A DNA stretch of 64,000 bases from Mycobacterium sp. OTB74 (GCF_029892685.1 NZ_JARXVD010000003.1:372001-436000); one strand, 5' to 3'; counted from the first letter of the stretch, positions 7,821 through 16,250 are shown. The notes: generated from the letters alone by a model not told the origin. A program made the numbers and translations.

Positions 7821-7842
7821 AAACTTTACACATGTCAAGTTT
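7821..7842. promoter_or_regulatory. 22-bp palindromic operator between SDR and monooxygenase genes
   Basis: The site has the form AAACTT-n-ACA-nn-TGT-n-AAGTTT, with symmetry at 18 of 22 positions. It starts 7 bases upstream of the SDR start codon and 48 bases before the monooxygenase start. Its size and AT-rich symmetrical ends fit a TetR-family operator. The binding protein is not encoded next to it. The position implies joint control of both divergent genes. Confidence 0.65.
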
Positions 7843-7889
7843 GCATTTGAAGGGACAGTTTTCCTGCTGCTACCGGCTAATGTCGAGGC

Positions 7890-9110
7890 ATGACGCGCGT
7901 CATCGAGACCCAGGTATGTGTCGCAGGTGGAGGCCCGGCTGGTCTGGTCCATGCGCTGCTGCTGGCGCGTGCCGGAATCAATGTGGTTGTGCTGGAAAAG
8001 CACAATGACTTTCTGCGCGATTTTCGCGGTGACACCGTGCACCCCACGACTCTGCGGATCATGCATGAGTTGGGGTTTATCGACGAGTTCCTGAAGCTGA
8101 GGCATACCAAGATCGACCGCATCAGCTTTGACACTGACGGCACGCTCCGCACCTTCGGTGATTTCGGTGCATTACGGTTGCTCGGTTTCCCCGAGCCGTA
8201 TATCGCGCTGATGCCGCAGTGGGATTTCCTTGACTTCCTGGCCGAAAAGGCCTCTGCCTACCCGGAATTCACCTTGATTCGCAACGCCGAGGTAACCGAC
8301 CTGATCATCGAGAACGGCCGCGTCGTCGGGGTTCGCACTCCTGAGCTGGAGGTTCGGGCAGAACTGGTGGTCGCCGCCGACGGCCGCAAATCCGCGGTGC
8401 GGGCCGCGGCCGGCCTGCAGGTGGCCAGCGCGCACAGTCCGATGGACGTGCTGTGGTTCCGGCTGAACTGGCGGCCGGGCGATCCCGAGGAACTGTTCGG
8501 AGTGGCCCGCAAGGGCTTGATGATGGTGATGATCTACCGCGGCGAGTACTGGCAGGTCGCGTATCTGATGCCGAAGGGCTCCAACCCGCAGGGCGGTTCA
8601 CTCGACGAGTTCAAGGCCCGACTGGTGTCGGTGCGTCCGCAACTGCGCGAGCACGTGCAAGATCTGCATTCCTGGGACGACACCAGCTATCTCGACGTTC
8701 GGGTGGACCGGCTGAAAACCTGGTGGCGCCCAGGCCTTTTGTGCATCGGAGACGCCGCCCATGCCATGTCGCCGGCCGGCGGTGTCGGTATCAATCTGGC
8801 GGTCGCTGACGCGGTGGCTGCAGCCAACATCCTGTGCGGCCCGTTGCGCAACGGTCTGTTGTCCGATGCCGACCTGGCCAAGGTGCAACGTCGCCGTGAG
8901 TTGCCGACGCGCGTGATTCAGGCCGGCCAGGTGTTCATCCAGAATCGTGCGATCGAACCGAACCTTGCCGGCGACCTGTCGCCGATCACGCTGCCGGCCA
9001 TCGTGGGTAAGGGTCCGCTGCAGTACATCCCGCCACTGATCGTCGGCCGCGGTCTGCGTCCCGAGCACGTGCGGACTCCCGATGTGCACGCCGGACGAAC
9101 AGTGCGGTGA
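7890..9110 (+). CDS. FAD-dependent class A (aromatic hydroxylase-like) monooxygenase
   Basis: 406 residues. It has the dinucleotide motif VAGGGPAGL (11-19), the DG motif VVAADGRKSAVR, and the GD motif with IGDAAHAMSPAGGVGINLAVADA near 286, which bind the FAD pyrophosphate and ribitol. This is the PHBH fold, which uses NAD(P)H and O2 to hydroxylate aromatic or related substrates. The length is close to PHBH itself and shorter than TfdB/PheA enzymes. It diverges from the SDR with a shared operator, so the two may act in one catabolic route. Its stop overlaps the next gene by GTGA. Confidence 0.9.
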   Translation: MTRVIETQVCVAGGGPAGLVHALLLARAGINVVVLEKHNDFLRDFRGDTVHPTTLRIMHELGFIDEFLKLRHTKIDRISFDTDGTLRTFGDFGALRLLGFPEPYIALMPQWDFLDFLAEKASAYPEFTLIRNAEVTDLIIENGRVVGVRTPELEVRAELVVAADGRKSAVRAAAGLQVASAHSPMDVLWFRLNWRPGDPEELFGVARKGLMMVMIYRGEYWQVAYLMPKGSNPQGGSLDEFKARLVSVRPQLREHVQDLHSWDDTSYLDVRVDRLKTWWRPGLLCIGDAAHAMSPAGGVGINLAVADAVAAANILCGPLRNGLLSDADLAKVQRRRELPTRVIQAGQVFIQNRAIEPNLAGDLSPITLPAIVGKGPLQYIPPLIVGRGLRPEHVRTPDVHAGRTVR

Positions 9111-9604
9111 TCAACTCCGACCTCCGATTCGTCCCGGTGGCGCAGGACGATCCACTGGCCGAACCGCTATTGGCCGAGCTTGCCGTCGAGTACGCCACCC
9201 GCTACGAGGGGACGGTGGACGGTGTCGCTGCATGGCTGCGGGACTACCCGGCCTCCGAGTTCGTTCCTCCTGACGGTGTCATGCTGATAGGCATGCTCGG
9301 CGACACCCCGGTCACGGGCGGCGCGTTCCGTAGATTCGATGCGAAAACTGCTGAGCTGAAACGGATTTGGACTGATGCCGGACATCGGCGTCAGGGTCTT
9401 GGGCGGGCGCTGCTTGCCGAGTTGGAATCGCGGATCGCCGATGCGGGCTATCGCCGCATCTATCTGACCACCGGTCATCGCCAGCCGGAGGCCGAGGCGT
9501 TGTATCTGGCCGCCGGATACCGGCGTTTGGATGAGCCGCTGCCGAGTGAAGGCGACGTTTATCCCATAGCTTTCGACAAGGATCTCGCCGAGGAGATCGC
9601 GTAA
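9107..9604 (+). CDS. GNAT-family N-acetyltransferase
   Basis: 165 residues from the GTG at 9107, inside the stop of the monooxygenase. The acetyl-CoA loop RRQGLGRALL (about residues 85-94) is the standard R/Q-x-x-G-x-G/A motif A. It is followed by motif B, ending EAEALYLAAGYRRLDE. The substrate is not predictable. The translational coupling places it in the same operon as the monooxygenase, but the family is too broad for a pathway claim. Confidence 0.85.
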   Translation: MINSDLRFVPVAQDDPLAEPLLAELAVEYATRYEGTVDGVAAWLRDYPASEFVPPDGVMLIGMLGDTPVTGGAFRRFDAKTAELKRIWTDAGHRRQGLGRALLAELESRIADAGYRRIYLTTGHRQPEAEALYLAAGYRRLDEPLPSEGDVYPIAFDKDLAEEIA

Positions 9605-9642
9605 TCCGGGAGTGCCGGGCGGTCCGGTCGATAGGCTTGATC

Positions 9643-9954
9643 ATGCTCTCCGGATGGGCCGTCGGCTGGCTGCTGTTGGTGGCCGCCGTGGCGGTGTTCG
9701 TCGCGGGCTTTGTCGTTCGGTCATATGTGGGCCGCAGCCCCAGCGGTCATCCGGTACGCCGGTTGGCCCGGAAAGTACGTTGGTCCGGATTCGGCCGGGT
9801 CTTCTACGGGCCTGTCGCCCGTGATGCGGAGGGCAACAACATCTTTGACGACGAAGAACTAGACCAAATGATCGTCATGCCGACCCTGATTGTGGCGTGT
9901 GGGCTGTTCCTGACCGGGGTGTTTCTGCTGTTCTACCAGCTGATCAATCACTGA
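9643..9954 (+). CDS. Small two-helix membrane protein, unknown function
   Basis: 103 residues from the ATG at 9643 (a TTG two codons earlier is possible). One transmembrane helix lies at residues 4-25 (GWAVGWLLLVAAVAVFVAGF) and a second at about 77-99 (PTLIVACGLFLTGVFLLFY). The loop between them carries basic residues and FYGPVARDAEGNNIFDDEE. I do not recognise the family. The 3' end overlaps the convergent MBL gene by 7 bases. Confidence 0.75.
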   Translation: MLSGWAVGWLLLVAAVAVFVAGFVVRSYVGRSPSGHPVRRLARKVRWSGFGRVFYGPVARDAEGNNIFDDEELDQMIVMPTLIVACGLFLTGVFLLFYQLINH

Positions 9955-10685
9955 GAGCGGAGCGCCTGGCTGGTGGCCTCTTGGATCGGGCCGCGCCAGA
10001 CCGGGCCGTGGCCGGGCAGCAGGACGTGGGTGTCCAGCAGCCCGAGCGCGGCCAGGCTGCGCTTGCAGCCATCTTGATCGTGGTTGAATATCGCGGGCAG
10101 TAGCTGTGGGCCGCGCCGTGCGGTCACCGGGTGCCCGGTGATGACCGCATCGCCCGCCACCAGCACGTCGCCGAACAGGTAGGAGCAGTGCCCGCCGGTG
10201 TGGCCGGGACTGGGGATCACCGTGGGCGTTCCCGGCAGCGTCGCGGCGATGTCGTCGGTGAGGGCCTCGGTCGACGGGATGCCGTCGTGCACCAGGGCGC
10301 CCTTGCGGACGATGCGCATCGACCAGGTCAGGTACCGCGGGTTCCAGGCCTTGGTGGCCAGGTCCAGTGGTGATACCTGCTCCAGGTATTCGCGCTTGGC
10401 GTGCCCGACCTCTGCGGAATGGCAATATACCGGCGTGCCATAGGTTTTCGCGAACCAGATGGCAGTGCCGAAGTGGTCGACGTGGGCGTGTGTCAGCAGA
10501 ATGGCCCGCACGTCGGCGGGCTCGAAACCCAGGGTGCGCAGGGAACCGAGCACCTCGTCGCGCTGGCCGGGAAACCCGGTGTCGACCAGGATCACGCCGC
10601 TGTCGCCGGTAACCAGCGTCCAGTTGACCAGGTCGGTCTGGGCGAAGTGGATGGTGTCGGTGATCGCGCTCAGGGCTGCCGCCAT
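9948..10685 (-). CDS. Metallo-beta-lactamase-fold hydrolase (Rv0406c-like)
   Basis: 245 residues. The metal motif THAHVDH (65-71) is present, and SPGHTGGH, AGDAV and PGHGPV supply the later His, Asp and His ligands for a binuclear centre. The hydrolase is cytoplasmic with no signal peptide. In M. tuberculosis the gene before fgd1 is also a beta-lactamase-like hydrolase on the opposite strand, so the local order is conserved. Glyoxalase II, lactonase or phosphodiesterase activity are all possible within this fold. Beta-lactam hydrolysis is unlikely without an export signal. Confidence 0.88.
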   Translation of the reverse strand: MAAALSAITDTIHFAQTDLVNWTLVTGDSGVILVDTGFPGQRDEVLGSLRTLGFEPADVRAILLTHAHVDHFGTAIWFAKTYGTPVYCHSAEVGHAKREYLEQVSPLDLATKAWNPRYLTWSMRIVRKGALVHDGIPSTEALTDDIAATLPGTPTVIPSPGHTGGHCSYLFGDVLVAGDAVITGHPVTARRGPQLLPAIFNHDQDGCKRSLAALGLLDTHVLLPGHGPVWRGPIQEATSQALRSQ

Positions 10686-10718
10686 GTGGCGAGTGTAGGC
10701 AGAGTAGAAAAGGAATTG

Positions 10719-10799
10719 CGCACGCGAGGAGCGATTAGGTACCTACGCACGCGAGGAGCGATTAGGTACCTGCGCACGCAAGGAGCGATTAGGTACCCG
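10719..10799 (+). repeat. Three tandem 27-bp repeats in the fgd1 leader
   Basis: Units begin at 10719, 10746 and 10773 and differ at only a few positions. Each contains GAGGAGCGATTAGG (third copy CAAGGAGCGATTAGG) and ends in the palindrome GGTACC. The array fills most of the 141-base divergent region between the MBL hydrolase and fgd1 and stops 27 bases before the fgd1 ATG. Each unit includes a purine-rich AGGAG string that resembles a ribosome-binding site. Confidence 0.9.
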
Positions 10800-10826
10800 C
10801 GGACCTGACGAACAGGAAGAGAGCTC

Positions 10827-11837
10827 ATGGCTGAACTCAAGTTGGGATACAAGGCGTCGGCGGAGCAGTTCGCGCCGCGGGAGCTGGTGGAACTGGCTGT
10901 GGCGGCAGAGGCTGCGGGCATGGACAGCGCCACGGTCAGCGATCATTTCCAGCCGTGGCGGCACAACGGTGGTCATGCACCGTTCTCCCTTGCCTGGATG
11001 ACCGCGGTCGGCGAGCGCACCAAGCGCTTGTTCCTGGGCACCTCGGTGCTGACGCCGACGTTCCGCTACAACCCGGCGGTAATCGCGCAGGCCTTCGCGA
11101 CCATGGGCTGCCTTTACCCGAACCGGATTTTCCTCGGCGTCGGTACCGGTGAGGCGCTCAACGAGATCGCCACTGGCTATCAGGGCGAGTGGCCGGAGTT
11201 CAAGGAGCGCTATGCCCGGCTGCGCGAGTCGGTGCGGTTGATGCGCGAGCTGTGGCTCGGTGACCGCGTCGACTTTGACGGCGAGTACTACAAGACCAAG
11301 GGCGCCTCCATCTACGACGTGCCCGAGGGCGGCATCCCGATCTACATCGCCGCGGGCGGACCTCAGGTGGCCAAGTACGCCGGCCGTGCCGGCGATGGCT
11401 TCATCTGCACCTCGGGCAAGGGCGAGGAGCTGTACAAGGACAAGCTGATCCCGGCCATGCGCGAAGGTGCCGAGGCGGCGGGCAAGAATCCCGACGACAT
11501 CGACCGGATGATCGAGATAAAGATCTCCTACGACCCGAATCCTGAACTGGCACTGGAGAACACCCGGTTCTGGGCGCCGCTGTCGCTGACCGCCGAGCAG
11601 AAGCACTCCATCGAGGATCCGATGGAGATGGAAGCTGCGGCCGATGCGCTGCCCATCGAGCAGGTGGCCAAGCGCTGGATTGTTGCCTCCGATCCGGATG
11701 AAGCGGTGGCCAAGGTCAAGGACTACGTGGACTGGGGCCTGAACCACCTGGTGTTCCACGCGCCGGGGCATGACCAGCGCCGGTTCCTCGACCTGTTCAA
11801 GACGGATCTGGAACCGCGGCTGCGGAAGCTGGGGTAG
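10827..11837 (+). CDS. fgd1: F420-dependent glucose-6-phosphate dehydrogenase
   Basis: 336 residues, the exact length of mycobacterial FGD1. It reads [15 protein letters not shown] at the start, with SDHFQPWRH (39-47), [13 protein letters not shown] and [10 protein letters not shown], the bacterial luciferase-like TIM barrel residues that hold F420 and the sugar phosphate. It oxidises glucose 6-phosphate to 6-phosphogluconolactone and supplies the cell's F420H2, the reductant used by the many F420-dependent enzymes including the one that activates nitroimidazole prodrugs. An ATG with AGGAAGAGAG upstream supports the start. In M. tuberculosis pta follows directly; here about 4.4 kb intervene. 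Confidence 0.97.
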   Translation: MAELKLGYKASAEQFAPRELVELAVAAEAAGMDSATVSDHFQPWRHNGGHAPFSLAWMTAVGERTKRLFLGTSVLTPTFRYNPAVIAQAFATMGCLYPNRIFLGVGTGEALNEIATGYQGEWPEFKERYARLRESVRLMRELWLGDRVDFDGEYYKTKGASIYDVPEGGIPIYIAAGGPQVAKYAGRAGDGFICTSGKGEELYKDKLIPAMREGAEAAGKNPDDIDRMIEIKISYDPNPELALENTRFWAPLSLTAEQKHSIEDPMEMEAAADALPIEQVAKRWIVASDPDEAVAKVKDYVDWGLNHLVFHAPGHDQRRFLDLFKTDLEPRLRKLG

Positions 11838-11868
11838 ATCGAATCGGCGGTGGGTCCGTCAGTACGCG

Positions 11869-13149
11869 TTATAGCGTCCACCAATTCGTGCTGTCGGACA
11901 CCACATCGACCGCATCGCCGTCCACAAGTGTCAGGCCCGACCTGCCGTTGATTGTCTCCCCGGGGTGCGCGCTCAGTTTCGCGTCAGCGCCGGAGGTGTT
12001 CCTGACGATGTAGCGGCAGGTGTTGCCGGCTGCTGTGGGCAACTGGATCGCAGTGGCGCCGGCGGCCACCAGGTAGATGTACTCGGTCCCGGCGACCGCA
12101 TCCAGCGTGCGGTTGGTGGTCAACGTGATCACCGACCGCGGTGGCATCGAGAGATTTCCCGAGGTGTTGCCCGCGATACCCACGTTGCGCCCTTCGGCGC
12201 GAACCGGCGCGACGCTGTATCCGTTGTTATCCCACTGATTTCCGGAAATCGCGAGGCCGTCGACGTACTGGGCGTCGACCGCGTAACTCCAGCCGGCACC
12301 CTCGTCCACGTTGGCGATGAAGTTGCCGCTGATGTTGAAGCCCTTGGTCCGGTGATCGGCGTCCACCGAGTAGATGCCGATGGCTGGATAGGTGTTCGGC
12401 GCGAGCTTGCCGCCGTTGGTGATGTTGTTCCCGACGATCGCCACCTGCTCGTTGTCGGAATCCATCCAGGACGGCATCGTGAAAACGATGGCCTCCTGCC
12501 GGGCGTTCTCGCAGATGTTGCCAATTATGTTGAGTGACTTGCAGCCGCGCAGCTCGATGTTGTTGACGGGCTCCCCGTCGAGATGGTTGGCGATGATGCG
12601 CACCGGCCCCGCCTCAATGGACAGATTCGGTCCGCTGGAACCGATGTTGTTGTTGACGATCCACGAGTCGTAGAAGTGGTAGGTGGTGTAGATGCCGTAG
12701 CCGTTGCACTGCTCGATGAAGTTGTCGTCGATCCAGTTCAGTAAGCCGTCGGTGTTGGGGTTGATCCGCATGCCGTAGCCGGTCCAGCCGTAGAGCCAGC
12801 AGTGCTTGATGTAGCTCTTGTCCAGGTCGACATCGAGCGCAGGCGAACCTTGAAAGTTGGCGTCGATCTTGAGGTTTTCGATGCGGCATTCGACCCAGCG
12901 CCCGCTGATAGGTGCGACATTCGCCGTCACTTTCAGCCGGGCTGCACGTTCGCCGTCACCGAGCAGCCAGACGTGCGCAAATCCTTCCGCCCCATTGCCG
13001 ATCGAACCCGACAGCGCGTATACACCCGCCGGAAAGAACACCGTGCCGCCGCCGTCGACCGCCTGGTGAATCGCGGCCATCACCGCCGCGTAGTCATCAG
13101 TGATCCCATCCCCGGTAGCACCATGCCTCTTCACATTGATGACGGCCAT
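11869..13149 (-). CDS. Right-handed beta-helix protein, phage tailspike/pectate-lyase-3 like
   Basis: 426 residues from the ATG at 13149; an upstream in-frame extension to 13338 looks non-coding. The N terminus (INVKRHGATGDGITDDYAAV, then GGGTVFFPAGVY) is the hallmark opening of pectate-lyase superfamily 3 and tailspike beta-helices. Many Asn-rich turns follow (NNNIGSS, GNICENA, GNNITNGG, GNFIANVD). The C-terminal 90 residues (TLDAVAGTEYIYLV, IQLPTAAGNT, SDSTNWW) resemble the end domain of phage minor tail proteins. No signal peptide is seen. It probably came from a prophage and may bind or cleave polysaccharide. Its neighbours are not phage genes. Confidence 0.8.
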   Translation of the reverse strand: MAVINVKRHGATGDGITDDYAAVMAAIHQAVDGGGTVFFPAGVYALSGSIGNGAEGFAHVWLLGDGERAARLKVTANVAPISGRWVECRIENLKIDANFQGSPALDVDLDKSYIKHCWLYGWTGYGMRINPNTDGLLNWIDDNFIEQCNGYGIYTTYHFYDSWIVNNNIGSSGPNLSIEAGPVRIIANHLDGEPVNNIELRGCKSLNIIGNICENARQEAIVFTMPSWMDSDNEQVAIVGNNITNGGKLAPNTYPAIGIYSVDADHRTKGFNISGNFIANVDEGAGWSYAVDAQYVDGLAISGNQWDNNGYSVAPVRAEGRNVGIAGNTSGNLSMPPRSVITLTTNRTLDAVAGTEYIYLVAAGATAIQLPTAAGNTCRYIVRNTSGADAKLSAHPGETINGRSGLTLVDGDAVDVVSDSTNWWTL

Positions 13150-13222
13150 GTCACCGAAACTACTGTTTTCCGACAGCGTTCGAGGGTGGAATGCGACTGG
13201 CCGCGTGCTGAACGGTTGGGGT

Positions 13223-13345
13223 CTGAGCAGCGACGGCCAGCCAGGCCGACATGTGTTCGTAAGGAGCGTGTTTAGTGATGACCGTCTTGGGATCGAATGC
13301 CGCCCAGGCGTTTTCGTCGCCACCAAAAGCCTTACCACCGTCTGT
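13223..13345 (-). pseudogene. Possible remnant of an esterase (alpha/beta-hydrolase) C-terminal region
   Basis: In the 369-base gap between the beta-helix gene and the lipase, the minus strand encodes a short stretch (GGKAFGGDENAWAAFDP, then TKHAPYEHMSAWLAVAA). It resembles the post-nucleophile segment of esterase-D/mycolyltransferase-like hydrolases. No catalytic serine or start is present upstream and the reading frame ends soon after, so if real it is a fragment. This is a judgement by eye with low certainty. The rest of 13150-13518 shows nothing convincing. Confidence 0.3.
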
Positions 13346-13518
13346 TCCGAAGAGTCTGCGTTGGGGCCGACAGTGCCGTCGAGCCGACTGTTGCTGGATG
13401 GTAATGGTGTCGCCCATTTTGCATGCTTTGTCGAGTGCGCCGTCAGTCGAAGTGGCCGGGCTATGCGGCTCGGTGCCGCTCTTGCACGTCAACGGCTTTG
13501 GTTACCAGCGGATAGGAT

Positions 13519-14748
13519 ATGTCGATGTGGCGCGGCGCTGAGCGAGTGGCTTCGTGTGTTGGCGCGGCGTTGCTGGCGGTCAGTCTTGTTTCGTGCGGGT
13601 CAAACTCGAATTCGCATGAGAACAAAGAGCTCTCGGGGCTGCACCCGCCCATCGCACGGACCCCGGTAGCTCCCACCCCTGAGGCCTTGGCGCATCGCGG
13701 CGAGATCGTGTCGATCGACACGGCGGCACGGTACACACCCGAACTCATCAAAGCTGCCGGCGAAGTAAAGCGAGCCATTTACCGCTCAACGTCCGGTGTG
13801 ACCGGTCAACCGGTAAACGTGGGTGGGGTTTTTGCGGTGCCGAAGGGTACGCCGCCCAACGGCGGTTGGCCCGTGGTATCGGTCGGCCACGCCACCACGG
13901 GATTGGACCACGGATGCGGGCCTTCGCTGCGGCCTGATCTGATGGGTTACACCTCCACGGTCACCGGTCTGCTCCAGAAGGGTTTGGCGGTCGCGATGAG
14001 CGACTATGAGGGACTCGATGATGAGGGCACGCACGCTTATCTAGAGCCTTATTCGGCTGCCTACAACCTCATTGACGCGACCCGGGCGGCTGCTCACTTG
14101 TTTCCCGATGTGTCGTCGAACTGGGCGGCGCTTGGCGGATCGCAGGGAGGCCAAGCCGCTTGGGCCGCAAATGAAATGGATGCCGCATACGGTGATGGCC
14201 TCAAGCTGGTAGGCACCATGGCGGTGGCGCCGCCAGTCAATGTCGCGGACTTGGCCCAGCGCGCGTACCTCGGTCAGCTGACCATGGATCAGCGGGGTGT
14301 CTGGCCGATGGTGATCGTCGGCTTGCAACGAGCTGGGGTGCTGCCCAGCACGTCGCCGTACTTGCGCGGCGCCGCTGATCCAACTGCGCCGGGATTCCTC
14401 GGTTGCGAGGAGCACGACACCTGGCTGCGGTCCGGCCTCAACATCGATGACATGCGGCCACAGACCGTCGAGTCCACCGACCAGCTACAACGCGCGCTGC
14501 AACTGATCGCGATGCCGCAACGCCCGCTGGCGGCACCGCTGGCGGTGGTCAACGGGACAAAAGACCAGGTGGTGTTCCCGGCGTGGGTGGAGTATGCGGT
14601 GCAGCTCAGCTGCAGACTCGGTGGGGACATTCAGCATGTGGAGTTGGCTCAGGCCGACCATGACCAGGGCTTTCCCGACGGAGAAATTCTGAACTGGGTG
14701 GTGAAGCGTTTCGCCGGCGAGCCCACTGAACCCAATTGCGGTACGTGA
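13519..14748 (+). CDS. Secretory lipase/esterase lipoprotein (LIP family)
   Basis: 409 residues. A signal peptide ends in the lipobox VSLVSC with Cys26, so the protein is anchored outside the membrane. The alpha/beta-hydrolase core has GHATTG (oxyanion side), a nucleophile elbow GGSQGG with Ser208, NGTKDQVVFP (likely Asp) and QADHDQGF (likely His). This pattern matches the secretory lipase family first defined in Candida and common in mycobacteria. Acylglycerols or other esters are likely substrates. It lies in the accessory block between fgd1 and pta. Confidence 0.85.
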   Translation: MSMWRGAERVASCVGAALLAVSLVSCGSNSNSHENKELSGLHPPIARTPVAPTPEALAHRGEIVSIDTAARYTPELIKAAGEVKRAIYRSTSGVTGQPVNVGGVFAVPKGTPPNGGWPVVSVGHATTGLDHGCGPSLRPDLMGYTSTVTGLLQKGLAVAMSDYEGLDDEGTHAYLEPYSAAYNLIDATRAAAHLFPDVSSNWAALGGSQGGQAAWAANEMDAAYGDGLKLVGTMAVAPPVNVADLAQRAYLGQLTMDQRGVWPMVIVGLQRAGVLPSTSPYLRGAADPTAPGFLGCEEHDTWLRSGLNIDDMRPQTVESTDQLQRALQLIAMPQRPLAAPLAVVNGTKDQVVFPAWVEYAVQLSCRLGGDIQHVELAQADHDQGFPDGEILNWVVKRFAGEPTEPNCGT

Positions 14749-14907
14749 GAGTTCTACTCTCGCTGGCAGATTCGGCGGATGATGTCGGACTAGTCGTCGA
14801 TGTCAGCAAGACCGCTGCGATGGTGCACCAGACGTCGGGACGCCATGAGAGGATGCGCGAGGCGGCGGGCCGTCAGCACCACATGCCGTTCTTAGCTCAC
14901 CGGAGAT
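14749..14907. other. Non-coding stretch after the lipase
   Basis: No convincing gene, RNA or hairpin was seen in this part of the 446-base gap between the lipase and galU. Short frames in it have no recognisable protein character. Confidence 0.4.
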
Positions 14908-14943
14908 GTGATCGCCGCCGGTGTAGGCGGTGACCCGGTGAAC

Positions 14944-15120
14944 ATGGCGATCCGCGCCACGGATAACGCCGCCAACACCGCTGTATCCGAGCACTCGCTG
15001 AGCCGATCGATCGGTATTGGCGCCGGGCTGGCTGTTGTCGCGTTAATCGGGGCCGCTGCGGCGGTTCTCTGGCGGAGAAGGCGGCGCCCGGCTGAGGCCG
15101 CCAGTCACACCAAGGGCTGA
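14944..15120 (+). CDS. Possible small membrane-anchor protein or gene remnant
   Basis: 58 residues from the ATG at 14944 (a GTG at 14908 is also possible). It consists of a short polar N terminus (NAANTAVSEHSLSR), one clear transmembrane helix (SIGIGAGLAVVALIGAAAA) and a tail of five consecutive Arg followed by Pro, Ala and Ser. This looks like the C-terminal anchor of a larger exported protein, so it may be the surviving end of a decayed gene. No family was recognised. Confidence 0.4.
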   Translation: MAIRATDNAANTAVSEHSLSRSIGIGAGLAVVALIGAAAAVLWRRRRRPAEAASHTKG

Positions 15121-15127
15121 TTGCTCA

Positions 15128-15194
15128 CCGTTGATCCTGCGGCCGCGGCGCAAGCCAATCGCAATTTGGGCCGCCACCGCAGGATCAACCCCGG
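15128..15194 (+). repeat. Palindromic repeat element, copy A (3' side of galU)
   Basis: A 67-base unit with perfect 13-base terminal arms GTTGATCCTGCGG (15130-15142) and CCGCAGGATCAAC (15177-15189). A GC-rich inner stem surrounds an AT-richer centre. It ends at the base before the galU stop codon. A second copy of the same layout and similar sequence lies at 16248-16315 in the same orientation. When transcribed it would fold into a long hairpin and could act as terminator for galU. Confidence 0.75.
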
Positions 15195-16151
15195 TTAGCG
15201 GAGAGTCTCGCGCGGCGCTCCGTCCATCTCGTGTATCAGCGTGTGCAGCAGTGGGCCCTCCAGCTGAGTCGCCAGGTTCCGCAGCACCGGGCCGTATTCG
15301 GGATGAGCCAAGGCAAAAGCGAACTGTGCCACCAGGTAGTCGGACGGGTTGCCGGTGTCGTACCAATGCCCCTGGATTACCTGGCCGTACACAGCGTGGG
15401 TACGCGCATAGGCGTTGATTGCGTCGGTCAGGTAGATCTCGCCGCTTTGGGCCCCTTCGTACCAGTGCTTTGTCTGTTCGCGCAGCTCGTCGATGACGCC
15501 AGGCGTGATGACGTAGCCACCGATCGCCGCGTATGCTGACGGCGCCTCGTCGGGCTGAGGCTTCTCGACGATTCCGGTGATCCGCAGTAGCCCGCCGTCC
15601 AGGTCTTCCTTGATGACCGGCACCCCGTACCGGCGTGAGTTCTCGGGAGCCATCGGCATCAGTGCCAGCACCGGGGACGCAGTCTGCTCGTAGGCCCTGA
15701 TCAGCTGCTGGGCCCGGGGCACCTCGGATACGAAGACGTCATCGGGCCAAAGCACCAGGACCGGCTCGTCGCCGAATGAGCGTGAGGCATTGAGCACCGG
15801 GGTGCCGTTGCCGTACGGGCCGTGCTGATGGAGATAGGTGATGTGCCCACGCGCAGACAACTCGCCGACTTCCTCGACCGCATCCGCGTACGCATATTTG
15901 CCGTCGGCGCGCAGCTGATCCACGAGCGCTGTGTTGGGGCGAAAGTGTTCCTCTATCAACGTCTTTCCGCCGGAAACAACGATGGTGATGTCGGTGATGC
16001 CGGAGTTGATCAGCTCGCGCACGGTGTGCTCGATGACAGGCTTGTCGCCGACCGGCAGCATCTCCTTGGGGATAGCCTTGGTCAGCGGCAATAGGCGTGA
16101 ACCGATGCCCGCCGCCGGGATGACTGCCTTGCGGATGGCTTGTCGCGCCAT
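15195..16151 (-). CDS. galU: UTP-glucose-1-phosphate uridylyltransferase
   Basis: 318 residues. The nucleotidyltransferase signature is AVIPAAGIGSRLLPLTKAIPKEMLPVGDKPVIEH (residues 9-42), followed by IVVSGGKTLIEEHF, VLWPDDVF and VEKPQPDEAPS. It should make UDP-glucose from UTP and glucose 1-phosphate. As remembered, the canonical mycobacterial GalU (Rv0993) opens with an IVPAAGLGTRFLPATK motif and sits elsewhere. This copy looks like a second, diverged type, perhaps acquired. It is flanked on both sides by copies of a palindromic repeat and lies in the block that separates fgd1 from pta. Confidence 0.88.
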   Translation of the reverse strand: MARQAIRKAVIPAAGIGSRLLPLTKAIPKEMLPVGDKPVIEHTVRELINSGITDITIVVSGGKTLIEEHFRPNTALVDQLRADGKYAYADAVEEVGELSARGHITYLHQHGPYGNGTPVLNASRSFGDEPVLVLWPDDVFVSEVPRAQQLIRAYEQTASPVLALMPMAPENSRRYGVPVIKEDLDGGLLRITGIVEKPQPDEAPSAYAAIGGYVITPGVIDELREQTKHWYEGAQSGEIYLTDAINAYARTHAVYGQVIQGHWYDTGNPSDYLVAQFAFALAHPEYGPVLRNLATQLEGPLLHTLIHEMDGAPRETLR

Positions 16152-16233
16152 GTGTATCTCTACCTCCGAGGGTTACTGGATCGGGTTCGATCGTAGGGCG
16201 GCTGGGGCATCGCCACATGCGATCGAGGATTGC

Positions 16234-16250
16234 CGGCGGGATTCCCGCCG
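16234..16250. repeat. Short hairpin CGGCGGG-att-CCCGCCG
   Basis: Seven-base perfect arms around a three-base loop, touching the left end of palindromic repeat copy B, between the divergent galU and pta genes. No T-run follows. It may be part of the repeat element or a local transcription signal. Confidence 0.5.

Noticed and set aside
10719..10799. CRISPR-like array
   Set aside because: The 27-base units are adjacent without unique spacers and no cas genes are present, so it is a plain tandem repeat.
10743..11771. 342-codon minus-strand frame over fgd1
   Set aside because: fgd1 is certain on the other strand; the frame is an antisense artefact that also runs into the 27-bp repeats.
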